A stretch of DNA of 64,000 bases from Rhizobium aethiopicum. Lineage in GTDB: Bacteria > Pseudomonadota > Alphaproteobacteria > Rhizobiales > Rhizobiaceae. Below the pieces are notes generated by a model that was not told where the DNA came from, ran no database searches, and saw only the letters and a list, made by a program, of their open reading frames with translations. The DNA is taken from NCBI RefSeq assembly GCF_900094625.1, contig NZ_FMAJ01000007.1, positions 1-64,000 on the forward strand, read 5' to 3'. Made by a program: the position numbers and the translations under genes. Of this stretch, positions 35,006 through 46,106 are shown one piece after another. How positions within the stretch are numbered: the first letter of the stretch is position 1; each line of letters opens with the position of its first letter.

Positions 35006-37390
35006 ATGGAAAAGCATGTCTCGACCGCCGCCCTGAGCGATACCGAACTCACCCTGATCGACCGCTACTGGCGAGCGGCCAACTATCTCTCAATCGGCCA
35101 GATCTACCTTCTGGCCAATCCGCTGCTGCGCGAGCCGCTGAAAGCCGAACACATCAAACCCCGCCTGCTAGGTCACTGGGGCACGACACCCGGCCTCAAC
35201 TTCATCTATGCGCATCTCAACCGGCTCATCCGCGCCCGCGACCTCGATATGATCTATATGTGCGGCCCCGGCCATGGCGGACCGGGCATGGTCGCCAATA
35301 CCTATCTCGAAGGCACCTACAGCGAGATCTATCCCGATATCTCAGAGGATGCCGAAGGCATGCGCAAGCTCTTCCGGCAATTCTCCTTCCCCGGCGGCAT
35401 CCCGAGCCACGCGGCGCCGGAAACGCCGGGATCGATCCACGAAGGCGGCGAACTCGGCTACGCCCTCGTCCATGCCTATGGCGCCGCCTTCGACAATCCC
35501 GATCTTATTGTCGCCTGCGTCGTTGGCGATGGCGAGGCCGAGACCGGGCCGCTCGCCGCGAGCTGGCATTCCAACAAGTTCCTGAACCCCGCCCGCGACG
35601 GCGCCGTGCTGCCGATCCTGCACCTGAACGGCTACAAGATCGCCAACCCGACGATTCTCGGCCGCGCGAACGATGACGACATCAGGCACCTCTTCGAAGG
35701 CTATGGCCACGAGCCGTTCTTCGTCGAGGGCCATGAGCCGCGCGACATGCATCAGAAGATGGCCGCGACCCTCGATCTGGTCTTCGACCGCATACGCGAG
35801 ATCCAGGATCAAGCCCGCAGCGGCCAGCCTGCGGACGACTTCCCGCGCTGGCCGATGATCGTGCTGCGCAGCCCCAAGGGCTGGACAGGCCCGAAGGAAG
35901 TCGACGGCAAGAAGGTGGAAGGCTTCTGGCGCGCCCATCAGGTGCCGGTCTCCAACTGCCGCGGGGATGACGGTCACCGCAAGATCCTTGAGGACTGGAT
36001 GCGCGGCTATGATCCCGAAGACCTGTTCGGCGCCGACGGCCGGCTGAAACCGGAACTGCGCGCGCTTGCCCCCTTCGGCGAACGCCGTATGGGCGCCAAT
36101 CCGCATGCCAATGGGGGCTTGCTGCGCAAGGAATTGGCCGTGCCCGATATTTGGGATTATGCGGTCGAGATCGGCAGGCGCGGCAGCGTCGCGGCACAGT
36201 CGACCGAGATTCTCGGCCATTACCTGCGCGACACGATAAAGCTCAACGCGGAGGCCGCCAATTTCCGTATCTTCGGCCCGGACGAAACGGAATCGAACCG
36301 CCTCGGCAGCGTCTTCGAAGCCACCGACCGTGTCTGGATGGAGGACATCGAACCCTACGATGTCAAACTCTCCCGGGACGGACGCGTCATGGAGGTGCTC
36401 TCCGAACATCTCTGCCAGGGCTGGCTGGAGGGCTACCTGCTGACCGGCCGGCACGGCCTCTTCTCCTGCTACGAGGCCTTCATCCACATCGTCGATTCCA
36501 TGTTCAACCAGCACGCCAAATGGCTGAAGGTCACCCGCGAGCTCGAATGGCGCAGGCCGATTTCATCGCTGAACTATTTGCTGACCTCGCATGTCTGGCG
36601 CCAGGACCATAACGGATTCAGCCATCAGGATCCCGGCTTCGTCGACCTCGTCGCCAACAAGAAGGCGGATATCGTCCGCATCTACCTGCCACCGGATGCC
36701 AATACCCTGCTCTGGGTCGGCGACCATTGCCTGCGCACCTATAACCGCGTCAACGTCATCGTCGCCGGCAAGCAGCCGGAGCCGCAATGGCTGTCGATGG
36801 ACGAAGCGGTGAAACATTGCGAGGCCGGAATCGGCGTCTGGCGCTGGGCGAGCAACGAGGAAGACACGATCTCGCCCGATCTCGTCATGGCCTGCGCCGG
36901 TGATGTCCCGACCATGGAGACGCTTGCCGCCGTGGACCTGCTGCGCAAGGCCGTTCCGGCACTGAAGATCCGTACCGTCAACGTCGTCGACCTGTTGGCG
37001 TTGCAAGCCAGCGACGAACATCCGCACGGCCTTTCCGACGCGGACTTCGATGCGATCTTCACGTCGGACAAGCCTGTCATTTTCGCCTATCACGGCTATC
37101 CCTATCTCATTCACCGCCTGACATATAAGCGCACCAACCACCAGAACATCCACGTCCGCGGTTTCATCGAGGAAGGCACGACGACCACACCCTTCGACAT
37201 GACGGTGCTCAACCAACTCGACCGCTTCCATCTCGCCATCGAAGCCATCGAGCGCGTACCGGGACTGAAGAAAAAAGCGGCGGATGCTCTCGCCGCTTTT
37301 CACGGCAAGCTCGCGGAGCATCACGACTATGTCAGGGAGCATGGCGAGGACATGCCGGAGGTACGGAACTGGACGTGGCCTGCGGCATGA
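35006..37390 (+). CDS. xfp: Xylulose-5-phosphate/fructose-6-phosphate phosphoketolase
   Basis: The 794-residue thiamine-diphosphate enzyme cleaves xylulose 5-phosphate (or fructose 6-phosphate) with phosphate to acetyl phosphate and glyceraldehyde 3-phosphate (or erythrose 4-phosphate). Diagnostic blocks include [16 protein letters not shown] [33 protein letters not shown] and the ThDP-binding [13 protein letters not shown]. The start at 35006 has GGGAGAAG before it; a TTG at 34976 is less likely. With acetate kinase it forms a short energy-yielding branch. Confidence 0.95.
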   Translation: MEKHVSTAALSDTELTLIDRYWRAANYLSIGQIYLLANPLLREPLKAEHIKPRLLGHWGTTPGLNFIYAHLNRLIRARDLDMIYMCGPGHGGPGMVANTYLEGTYSEIYPDISEDAEGMRKLFRQFSFPGGIPSHAAPETPGSIHEGGELGYALVHAYGAAFDNPDLIVACVVGDGEAETGPLAASWHSNKFLNPARDGAVLPILHLNGYKIANPTILGRANDDDIRHLFEGYGHEPFFVEGHEPRDMHQKMAATLDLVFDRIREIQDQARSGQPADDFPRWPMIVLRSPKGWTGPKEVDGKKVEGFWRAHQVPVSNCRGDDGHRKILEDWMRGYDPEDLFGADGRLKPELRALAPFGERRMGANPHANGGLLRKELAVPDIWDYAVEIGRRGSVAAQSTEILGHYLRDTIKLNAEAANFRIFGPDETESNRLGSVFEATDRVWMEDIEPYDVKLSRDGRVMEVLSEHLCQGWLEGYLLTGRHGLFSCYEAFIHIVDSMFNQHAKWLKVTRELEWRRPISSLNYLLTSHVWRQDHNGFSHQDPGFVDLVANKKADIVRIYLPPDANTLLWVGDHCLRTYNRVNVIVAGKQPEPQWLSMDEAVKHCEAGIGVWRWASNEEDTISPDLVMACAGDVPTMETLAAVDLLRKAVPALKIRTVNVVDLLALQASDEHPHGLSDADFDAIFTSDKPVIFAYHGYPYLIHRLTYKRTNHQNIHVRGFIEEGTTTTPFDMTVLNQLDRFHLAIEAIERVPGLKKKAADALAAFHGKLAEHHDYVREHGEDMPEVRNWTWPAA

Positions 37391-37436
37391 GAAATCTACG
37401 GCTGACGCGCGATGTGGGATGGCCGACCGCCAAAAC

Positions 37437-38327
37437 CTATGCCCGTTCAAGCCGAGCTTTTTCGCTCATCCGCCAGACCCTTGGCGTTTCTCCCGCATAT
37501 TTCAGGAAGAAGCGCGAGAAATAGGCCGGATCGGCAAAGCCGAGGCGAAATCCGATCTCCTGAACGCTGCCGATCGTAAAGATCAGCTGGCGCTTCGCCT
37601 CTTCGATCAGTTTGCCGGCGATCAGCTGATGTGGGGTATTTCCCGTCATCGACCGGGCGATCCGGGTGAGATGCGTCGATGAAACCCCCAGTTCTTTGGC
37701 ATAGAACGAAGCAGGCTTGTGCGATCGGAAATGCTGCTGAATGAGCTCGTTCAGCATCTCCATCCGCCGCTCGTTCTCGTTTGACGGAAACTCCTGCGCA
37801 TTTCCCTCACGGGAAATCCGCGCCGTCAGCCGCAACGCCAGCCCAACATAGGCGGCCAGCACCTCGTTGCGGCCACTGCGGCGGTTTTCGAATTCATCAC
37901 CAAGCCGCCTCAGCGTCTGCATGACATAGGCAGCCTCGGTATTATTGGAATCGAGCGGCGTCAGATGCGGCATCGCCAGCCACTCGCCGAGATGGCTTCG
38001 CTCGCCGGGCGGATGGCTAAGATGGGATCCCAGTATTGTGATGACGAGGCCATCGATATCACGTGAGAAGCGAAAGCCGTGATTGAAGCCAGGGGGAACC
38101 GTGATGACGGCGGGCGGACGGATGCCATGGCTCCTGGCGCCGAAGATCGCATTGCCCGAACCCGCTTCGATGTATAATATCTGAAAGAAGTTCTCGTGGC
38201 GGTGTAGGCGAATTTCCCACTGGTGCAGGCTGCTGCGGGAGCGGATTGTTTCGCAATGCAACCAGAATTCCGGCGTTCGCCCGGTATTTTCTCCATAGAG
38301 CTCGTAGGTCGGTATAGGCCTGCGCAT
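37437..38327 (-). CDS. pobR: AraC family activator, probable PobR
   Basis: The 296-residue protein has an N-terminal cupin-like sensing domain (HRHENFFQILYIEAGSG) and a C-terminal double helix-turn-helix of AraC type (ELGVSSTHLTRIARSMTGNTPHQLI; IGFRLGFADPAYFSRFF). It is divergent from pobA across a 117-base gap, the usual arrangement of 4-hydroxybenzoate-responsive PobR and its target. The gene name rests on context and domain type. Confidence 0.82.
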   Translation of the reverse strand: MRRPIPTYELYGENTGRTPEFWLHCETIRSRSSLHQWEIRLHRHENFFQILYIEAGSGNAIFGARSHGIRPPAVITVPPGFNHGFRFSRDIDGLVITILGSHLSHPPGERSHLGEWLAMPHLTPLDSNNTEAAYVMQTLRRLGDEFENRRSGRNEVLAAYVGLALRLTARISREGNAQEFPSNENERRMEMLNELIQQHFRSHKPASFYAKELGVSSTHLTRIARSMTGNTPHQLIAGKLIEEAKRQLIFTIGSVQEIGFRLGFADPAYFSRFFLKYAGETPRVWRMSEKARLERA

Positions 38328-38369
38328 CGGCTCCCTCCCGCGCTAATGTTCGATAAGTGCAATTTTTAG

Positions 38370-39617
<1,248 letters not shown>

Positions 39618-39645
39618 TGCGCGGTTGGCGTCAAATCATAATCTC

Positions 39646-39687
39646 ATGGTGATGGATTACCGCATTTATTTCATTTTACATCACCAT
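39646..39687. promoter_or_regulatory. Spaced inverted repeat upstream of the ABC operon
   Basis: ATGGTGATG (39646-39654) and CATCACCAT (39679-39687) are perfect reverse complements separated by 24 A/T-rich bases. They lie 75 bases before the binding-protein start. This is a candidate regulator site; the protein is unknown. Confidence 0.35.
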
Positions 39688-39761
39688 TTCGCATGACAAG
39701 CTAACGCGAATTTGCGCTAGCAAATACGGCGCCGGGAGTGCGCCAACAAGGGAGAGAGAGA

Positions 39762-40934
39762 ATGAAGAAACTGCTTCTGGCCGCCGTTGCGGCAATCGCC
39801 ATAGGCACCAGCGCCTATGCCGACACCATCAAGGTCGGCGTCATCGGGCCGTTCTCCGGCCCGTTCGCGCTCCAGGGCAAGAACTTCAAGGCCGGCATTG
39901 ACGCCTATATGGCAGTCAATGGCAACAAGGTCGGCAGCGACACGGTCGAGGTCGTCTACCGCGACGTGCCGCAGGCCGATCCGGCCCAATCCAAGGCGCT
40001 GGCGCAGGAACTGATCGTCAAGGAAAAGGTCCAGTATCTCACGGGCTTCTATTTCACCCCCGACGCCATGGCAGTGACGCCGATCCTGAAGCAGGGCAAC
40101 GTGCCGATGGTCGTCATGAACGCTGCGACCTCGGCGATCGTGACCAAGAGCCCGCTCGTCGTGCGCACTTCGTTTACAACATGGCAGACCTCGACGCCGA
40201 TCGCCAAGGTTGCCTTCGACGGCGGCGTCAAGAAGGTGATTTCAGTCGTCAGCGACTACGGCCCGGGCATCGACGCCGAGAATGCCTTCAAGGCCGGCTT
40301 CGAAAAGGCCGGCGGCCAGGTGGTCGAGGCGATCCGCATGCCGCTTGCGACCAACGACTTCAGCCCGATCATGCAGCGCATCAAGGATTCCGGCGCTGAG
40401 GGCGTCTTCGCCTTCCTGCCATCGGGCCCGACGACACTTGGCTTCGTCAAGGCCTATAATGAGAACGGCTTGAAAGCCGCCGGCATCAAGTTCTTCGCGC
40501 CGGGTGATCTGACGCAGGAATCCGACCTGCCGGCCCTCGGTGATGCTGCCCTCGGCATCCAGACGACCTTCCACTATGCGGTGTCGCATGACTCTCCCGA
40601 GAATAAGGCTTTTGTCGAAGCTGCAGCCAAGGCGATCGGCAACAAGACCGAACTCTCCTTCCCCTCAGTCAGCGCCTATGACGGCATGTATGTCATCTAC
40701 AAAATGATCGAGGCGACGGGCGGCAAGCAGGATGCCGAGAAGGCTGTCGACGCGGTCAAGGGCCTTGCCTGGACGAGCCCGCGCGGCCCGGTTTCGATCG
40801 ATCCGGAAAGCCGGCACATCACCCAGAACATCTATCTGCGCGAAGTCGCCAAAGCCGATGACGGGACCTACATCAACAAGGAGATCCAGACGTTCGAGAA
40901 GCAGGGCGACCCGGGCCTTGCAGCGACCAAGTAA
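39762..40934 (+). CDS. Branched-chain-type ABC transporter substrate-binding protein
   Basis: The 390-residue periplasmic protein has a signal peptide of about 21 residues (ending TSAYA) and the Leu/Ile/Val-binding fold opening IKVGVIGPFSGPFALQG. Many members bind aromatic acids rather than amino acids. Position right after pobA suggests 4-hydroxybenzoate or a related aromatic as the ligand. The start has GGGAGAGAG upstream. It heads a five-gene transporter operon. Confidence 0.88.
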   Translation: MKKLLLAAVAAIAIGTSAYADTIKVGVIGPFSGPFALQGKNFKAGIDAYMAVNGNKVGSDTVEVVYRDVPQADPAQSKALAQELIVKEKVQYLTGFYFTPDAMAVTPILKQGNVPMVVMNAATSAIVTKSPLVVRTSFTTWQTSTPIAKVAFDGGVKKVISVVSDYGPGIDAENAFKAGFEKAGGQVVEAIRMPLATNDFSPIMQRIKDSGAEGVFAFLPSGPTTLGFVKAYNENGLKAAGIKFFAPGDLTQESDLPALGDAALGIQTTFHYAVSHDSPENKAFVEAAAKAIGNKTELSFPSVSAYDGMYVIYKMIEATGGKQDAEKAVDAVKGLAWTSPRGPVSIDPESRHITQNIYLREVAKADDGTYINKEIQTFEKQGDPGLAATK

Positions 40935-41000
40935 CATCGAGCGTCAGAACGTGCGGGGGGCTTGATATCCCAGGTCCGTCGCATTCAAGCAGGTAGTTCC

Positions 41001-41864
41001 ATGCAGACAGTCTTCAGCATAGCCGTCGACGCGCTTGCCTATGGCATGGTGCTCTTTGTGATCTCGATCGGCCTTTCCGTCACCATGGGGCTGATGCGTG
41101 TCGTCAACTTGGCGCATGGCGCGTTCGCCATGATCGGAGGTTATATCGCCTCCTATGCCGCCCGCGACCTCGGCCTCGGTTATGCGGTGGCAATCATCGC
41201 CGCCGTGGTCGCCACAATCATCATCGCAGTCCCGCTCGAGCGCTTTCTCTACCGCCGGATCTACGGCGCCCCGGAGCTGACCCAGGTGCTGATGACGATC
41301 GGCATCACCTTCTGCGTCATCGGCATCGCGAACTACGTGATGGGACCGACACTGAAGACCATACCGCTTGCCGGCGCCCTGCAGGGATCGGCCGATCTCG
41401 GCTTCCGTACCATTCCCGTTCACCGGCTTTTCGTCATCTTCTGCGGTCTCGCCGTTGCGCTCGCCCTCTGGTTCGCGATCGAGCGAACTAGCTTCGGGGT
41501 CAAGCTGCGCGCTTCTGTCGACGATTCGGCGATGGCTGCGGCCCTCGGCGTGCGCACCGAGATCATCTATGCGGTGAGTTTCGCCGTTGCCGTTGGGCTT
41601 GCCGCCTTCGGCGGCGTCGTCGGCGCCGAACTCCTGCCGGTCGAACCCTATTACGCGCTGCGCTACATGGTGACCTTCCTGGTCGTCGTCTCCGTCGGCG
41701 GCGCCGGTTCCATTCCCGGCGCGCTGATCGCCTGCCTGCTGCTCGGCGCAATCGATACTACGGGACGCTACCTGATGCCGGAATTCGGTGAATTCTTCTT
41801 TTATCTCGCCGTGATCGCCGTCATCTGCATTTTCCCGCGCGGCCTCGCCGGAAGGGCAAAATAG
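41001..41864 (+). CDS. Branched-chain-type ABC permease (LivH-like)
   Basis: The 287-residue permease has about eight hydrophobic segments, the LivH opening ALAYGMVLFVISIGLSVTMG and VVVSVGGAGSIPGALIACL near the end. It is separated from the next permease by a single base. Confidence 0.9.
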   Translation: MQTVFSIAVDALAYGMVLFVISIGLSVTMGLMRVVNLAHGAFAMIGGYIASYAARDLGLGYAVAIIAAVVATIIIAVPLERFLYRRIYGAPELTQVLMTIGITFCVIGIANYVMGPTLKTIPLAGALQGSADLGFRTIPVHRLFVIFCGLAVALALWFAIERTSFGVKLRASVDDSAMAAALGVRTEIIYAVSFAVAVGLAAFGGVVGAELLPVEPYYALRYMVTFLVVVSVGGAGSIPGALIACLLLGAIDTTGRYLMPEFGEFFFYLAVIAVICIFPRGLAGRAK

Positions 41865-41865
41865 G

Positions 41866-42870
41866 ATGGCGCTTGTGATCAACAACGAAAACGAACGTCT
41901 CCAGCACCGGCGCGCTTTCCTCAGCCACGATCTCGCGGGCATAACGGTGATTGCCGCCATTGCCGCCGTCGGTTATTTCGCCTTCCCCGATAATCTCGCG
42001 CTTCTGACGCGGTTGATCACGATCGCGCTGCTCGTCCTGTCGCTCGATCTGGTGACGGGTTATTGCGGCGTCGCGACACTCGGCCATGCCGCCCTGTTCG
42101 GCTCCGGAGCCTATGCCGCCGGCATCCTGTCGGCGCATTACGGCATCAACGACCCGCTGCTGATGATGCTTGCAGGCATTGTGGCAGGCGCGCTTGCCGG
42201 GTTGCTCAGCGGTGCGATCATCCTGCGCGCGCATGGCCTGCCGCAGCTCGTGCTCTCGATTGCCTTGATCCACCTCTTTCATGAATTCGCCAACAAGGCC
42301 TCCTCATGGACAGGCGGCAGCGATGGACTTTCCGGTATCGCGCCGGACCCGGTTTTCGGCCTATTCGAATTCGATCTCTATGGTCATACCGCCTTCTTCT
42401 TTGGAATGGCGCTGCTGCTTGTTGTCTTCGTGCTGCTGCGCTTGCTGGTGCGCTCGCCCTTCGGCATGCTCTGCCGCGCCATCAAGCAGGACCCGCTGCG
42501 CATCCGCGCCATGGGCGCTTCGCCGACGGCAGCTCTCATCAGAATGTACGTGATCTCGGGCGCGGTGGCGGGCGTCGGCGGCGCTTTGAATGCGATCTCG
42601 ACGCAGGTCGTCGGCCTGGACAGCCTGTCCTTCACCCAGTCGGCCGAGGCCCTCGTCATGCTCGTGCTCGGCGGCGCCGGCTCCCTCTTCGGGGCGCTCT
42701 CCGGCACCGCTGTCTTCATGCTCTTCGAGGATACCGTCTCGGCCGCCAATCCCTTCCACTGGCTCACCATAGTCGGCGTGTTGCTGATCGCCGTCGTGCT
42801 CTTTGCGCCCAAGGGTCTTTACGGAACAGCCGCAAGCTTCATTGCCCGCCGCAGGGAAGAGCGCCCATGA
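41866..42870 (+). CDS. Branched-chain-type ABC permease (LivM-like)
   Basis: The 334-residue permease has LivM features: LDLVTGYCGVATLGHAALFG in the first half, AIKQDPLRIRAMGASPTA as the ATPase contact and LVLGGAGSLFGALSG near the C-terminus. It overlaps the next ATPase gene by four bases. Confidence 0.9.
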   Translation: MALVINNENERLQHRRAFLSHDLAGITVIAAIAAVGYFAFPDNLALLTRLITIALLVLSLDLVTGYCGVATLGHAALFGSGAYAAGILSAHYGINDPLLMMLAGIVAGALAGLLSGAIILRAHGLPQLVLSIALIHLFHEFANKASSWTGGSDGLSGIAPDPVFGLFEFDLYGHTAFFFGMALLLVVFVLLRLLVRSPFGMLCRAIKQDPLRIRAMGASPTAALIRMYVISGAVAGVGGALNAISTQVVGLDSLSFTQSAEALVMLVLGGAGSLFGALSGTAVFMLFEDTVSAANPFHWLTIVGVLLIAVVLFAPKGLYGTAASFIARRREERP

Positions 42871-43631
42871 CCCCTGTCTTCGAAGTCCTCAATCTCCGGA
42901 AAGCCTTCGGCGGGCTTGCCGTCACCAATGATGTCTCGCTGGCGATGGCGCCCGGCGACCGCGTCGCGCTGATCGGCCCGAACGGCGCCGGCAAGACCAC
43001 CTTCGTCAACCTCGTCACCGGCAATCTCTCTCCCGATTCCGGCGAGGTTCGTCTCGCCGGCGAGACGGTAACGGCGGTCGCTGCGGTGGGCAGGGTCAAA
43101 CGCGGCCTTGTGCGATCCTTTCAGGTGACCCGCCTTTTCCAGGATATGACGCCGGCCGAACATGTGGGACTTGCCGTGCTTCAGCGGGACGGAAAGACTG
43201 GGAACATGTTTGGCAACTTTCTTCGCATGCCAGATGTCATGGCGGAAGTCGATGATCTCCTCGGAAAACTCGGATTGGGCTTGCTGATGAATCGCAAGGT
43301 CAGCGAAATCGCCTATGGACAGCAGCGGCTTCTGGAACTCGCTGTGGCGCTTGCACTGAAGCCGAAAGTTCTGTTGCTCGACGAGCCGGCAGCCGGCGTG
43401 CCGCAGAGTGATACCGGCCGCATCGAGCAGGCGCTGGCCGAGCTGCCTGCCGATCTCGCCGTCCTGATGATCGAGCACGACATGGACCTCGTCTTTCGAT
43501 TTGCCAGACGCGTCATCGTGCTTGCATCTGGAGCAATCATCTTCGATGGCCCACCTGAAGACGTCACCAGGGATGCGCGCGTCCGTGAGGCCTATCTCGG
43601 GAGTTATGCCAATGCCAGCCCTGCCGCTTGA
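42867..43631 (+). CDS. Branched-chain-type ABC ATPase (LivG-like)
   Basis: The 254-residue ATPase has Walker A GPNGAGKTT, the LivG-type signature AYGQQRLLELA and Walker B VLLLDEPAAGV. The conserved start is ATG 42867, inside a much longer open frame, overlapping the upstream stop. Confidence 0.9.
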   Translation: MTPVFEVLNLRKAFGGLAVTNDVSLAMAPGDRVALIGPNGAGKTTFVNLVTGNLSPDSGEVRLAGETVTAVAAVGRVKRGLVRSFQVTRLFQDMTPAEHVGLAVLQRDGKTGNMFGNFLRMPDVMAEVDDLLGKLGLGLLMNRKVSEIAYGQQRLLELAVALALKPKVLLLDEPAAGVPQSDTGRIEQALAELPADLAVLMIEHDMDLVFRFARRVIVLASGAIIFDGPPEDVTRDARVREAYLGSYANASPAA

Positions 43632-44328
43632 AGTCGAAAACCTATCGGCCGGATACGGGCCGACGCGGGTGCTCGAAGGTATTTCCTTCTCCGTGCCGGC
43701 AGGCGCCCGGCTTGCCGTGCTCGGCCGCAACGGCATGGGCAAGACCACGCTTCTGGCAACGCTGGCCGGGCAGACCAGGCGCTATGAAGGCCGCATCCAC
43801 CTCGGTGGCTCGGATATCACCGCAGCACCGAGCGCAACGCGCGCTCATAAGGGGCTTGGCTACGTGCCGCAGACGCGCTGCGTCTTCCCGACGTTGACGG
43901 TGGAAGAAAACCTTTTCGTCGGCCTGAAGGCGCGGCCGAAGACGGCGCTGGAGGAAGCCTATGGCATGTTCCCGCGGCTGAAGGAACGCCGCCGAAACCT
44001 CGGCAACCAGCTCTCCGGCGGCGAGCAGCAGATGCTTTCAACGGCCCGAACCATTCTCGGCCGCCCGTCCGTTCTGTTGCTCGACGAACCGCTCGAGGGC
44101 CTCGCCCCTGTCATTTGCGAGGAACTGATGGCCGCCTTCGCCGATCTTGCCAACAAAGGCGATATGACCATCCTCCTTGTCGAACAGCGCATCCAGAGCG
44201 CGCTCGATTTCGCCGATCACGTCATCATTCTCGAACGAGGGCGACTGGCCTGGACGGGAACGCCGGAAACTCTGTCCCGAGATCACGAGGCCGTGGAGCG
44301 CCTGCTTGGCGTCGGCGGCCTCCATTGA
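43612..44328 (+). CDS. Branched-chain-type ABC ATPase (LivF-like)
   Basis: The 238-residue ATPase has Walker A GRNGMGKTT, signature LSGGEQQML and Walker B VLLLDEPLEGLAP. GGGAG lies eight bases before ATG 43612; ATG 43606 is an alternative. It overlaps the LivG-like gene by 20 bases and ends the operon. Confidence 0.9.
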   Translation: MPALPLEVENLSAGYGPTRVLEGISFSVPAGARLAVLGRNGMGKTTLLATLAGQTRRYEGRIHLGGSDITAAPSATRAHKGLGYVPQTRCVFPTLTVEENLFVGLKARPKTALEEAYGMFPRLKERRRNLGNQLSGGEQQMLSTARTILGRPSVLLLDEPLEGLAPVICEELMAAFADLANKGDMTILLVEQRIQSALDFADHVIILERGRLAWTGTPETLSRDHEAVERLLGVGGLH

Positions 44329-44424
44329 CATGAGCGGCAGAACGATCGGCGCCGCCGATCAAGTCCGGTTCAGCTGCAAATTCGCGACGCTCTCTGAAAC
44401 AATAAATGCAATATATCGTCATGA

Positions 44425-44577
44425 GGGTGTCATCGGCAGCCCGCCATTATTATCCCATCTGTCGCTTGTGCTTGCAAATAGTCGGAATCGATCTCCGCAT
44501 TTGAACAGTTCAGTTTCTCCCATCTGGATCTGTGCAATCAGAGGGTAGAGTTGATCGGCAGATTGGTCGTTTTCCAT
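44425..44577 (-). CDS. Possible small hypothetical protein (about 50 aa)
   Basis: A minus-strand frame starting MENDQSADQLYPLIAQIQMG has protein-like composition, but there is no clear ribosome binding site before the ATG. It lies in a 305-base gap that is more A/T-rich than its surroundings. It may be a remnant or chance. The plus strand of the gap holds nothing I can support except the start region of the next gene. Confidence 0.22.
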
Positions 44578-44633
44578 TGCCAGGCACTCGATAGAGTTGC
44601 ATAGTCCGACAACACATGAGGCGGGAGGTAGAA

Positions 44634-45461
44634 ATGGCAAATCACAAGCCGTTCGCAGGCGACGTATACTTGCCTGTTTTTGATATCAACGATCCGATCA
44701 GCGGCGACATTCTTGAGAATTCCTACGATACGGACGGAGATCAGCTGCGACTGAATTTCGTCAATGGACAGCGGATCAAGCAGCCGGCGGATGCGGATGA
44801 TCCCGCGACGACGACGATCATCGAAGGCAAATACGGCACGCTGACCATCCGCTCCGACGGCACCTACATCTATGCGCTGGACCATTCCAAGCCTGAGGTG
44901 GCGGCGCTCGGGCCGGGAGATCGACTCGTCGATCAGTTCAACTTCAAGATCTCAGACGGCAAAGGCGCCACCGACTTCGGCTTGCTCGATATCGCCGTCG
45001 ACCTTCCGGAGCGCGGCGACGTCTTCGTTGGTTTCGAGGATGTCGGTCAGCATGACTTCCCGACGGGCTACAAGGGCTTCGATTGGGGTGCCTGGCGAGA
45101 CGGCGACGACGCAACCGTGCACGAGGAGGCCGATGGCAATCATTACCTGTCGGGCGGCGTCTTCTGGACACCGATCTACTCGGCCGATGGCGGCCCCTTC
45201 CAGATCGAGCAATTTGAAGTCGCCAACGGAACGTCGAATTACGACAACGTCCTGACGATCGAAGGCCGGCTGAACGACAACATCGTCTTCTCCACCACCG
45301 TGACCGTGACCGCCGACAGCATCGACGATCCCCAGCTGATCGATCTCAGCGCCTATGGTGAGATCGATTACCTCCTGCTCGATAGCGAACCGATCGTCAC
45401 GGATACCAGCGGACCCGATTACTTCGGCGCGCAATACGACAATTTCCATTTCATCGTTTGA
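44634..45461 (+). CDS. VCBS-domain-like protein of unknown function
   Basis: The 275-residue acidic, cysteine-free protein has a VCBS/cadherin-like repeat in the first half (YGTLTIRSDGTYIYALD, then FNFKISDGKGATDFGLLDI). The second half is rich in aromatic and acidic residues and may form a separate beta domain. No Sec signal or RTX nonapeptide is evident. VCBS repeats usually occur in large adhesins exported by type I secretion; here a single repeat stands alone. GGGAGG supports the start. There is no T1SS gene nearby. Confidence 0.65.
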   Translation: MANHKPFAGDVYLPVFDINDPISGDILENSYDTDGDQLRLNFVNGQRIKQPADADDPATTTIIEGKYGTLTIRSDGTYIYALDHSKPEVAALGPGDRLVDQFNFKISDGKGATDFGLLDIAVDLPERGDVFVGFEDVGQHDFPTGYKGFDWGAWRDGDDATVHEEADGNHYLSGGVFWTPIYSADGGPFQIEQFEVANGTSNYDNVLTIEGRLNDNIVFSTTVTVTADSIDDPQLIDLSAYGEIDYLLLDSEPIVTDTSGPDYFGAQYDNFHFIV

Positions 45462-45613
45462 GGGATGGGGAAGAGCGTCTACCGGAAAACTTTGCATCTT
45501 TCCGAGCGCGGACCGCAGCGGCTGTGGTAGCAATTTCTTGCGATAGCTGACCGACCTGCGCCCTGCTAGCGTTCAATCGTGCGGAGGGGCACGGTCATGC
45601 TGGGATGGAGGAA

Positions 45614-45745
45614 ATGATGCAATCAGTCGGGATCAGGATAGCGGCGGTCATGTTCTCACTGGCCGTATGGGCTATTATTATCGCTGCCGCCTCCCATCTT
45701 TGGGCGACGAAGATGCCTGTATTGCTTCTGACGCTGTACAGATAG
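45614..45745 (+). CDS. 43-residue membrane or secreted peptide
   Basis: ATG 45614 to TAG 45743-45745 encodes a peptide with one hydrophobic helix (IAAVMFSLAVWAIIIAAA) and a short polar and hydrophobic tail ending in arginine. GGAGG lies four bases before the first ATG; ATG 45617 fits the spacing better. It is unknown to me, and conservation would decide whether it is real. Confidence 0.42.
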   Translation: MMQSVGIRIAAVMFSLAVWAIIIAAASHLWATKMPVLLLTLYR

Positions 45746-45894
45746 GACTGCCCTGGCTTCAGCGGAAATTCGGAGAGCTGAACTGCTTTTTCTACGCCCG
45801 TCGCCACGTCTGGCGCTGCGAGCGACTACTGCCGCGGCCGCCGGACCGGCCCAAAAATCGGGCCATCACAATCGCATATTCTGCAACGAGGGAA

Positions 45895-45971
45895 TGGTAG
45901 CGGAGGAGGGATTTGAACCCCCGACACAAGGATTATGATTCCTCTGCTCTGACCTACTGAGCTACTCCGCC
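45895..45971 (-). tRNA. tRNA-Met (anticodon CAU, elongator type)
   Basis: On the minus strand a complete 77-base cloverleaf is visible: acceptor GGCGGAG with 3' CTCCGCT, D-arm GCTC..GAGC, anticodon loop ATCATAA (anticodon CAU), T-arm with GGTTCAAATCC and an encoded CCA end. The body resembles alphaproteobacterial elongator tRNA-Met. The tRNA-Ile2 with lysidine, which shares the CAU anticodon, is the less likely alternative. Confidence 0.93.
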
Positions 45972-46106
45972 ACTGGTCAAACGATACCTGCTCGCGAAGC
46001 GCTGCGGGCTCGTGGGATGAGCGGCTTATAAGGTGCGCTTCGGCTTTGTGTCAAGCACATGATGGAGAAAAACGCTGAGCTTTGCCGCCCGTCGTTTCCG
46101 ATGGGT

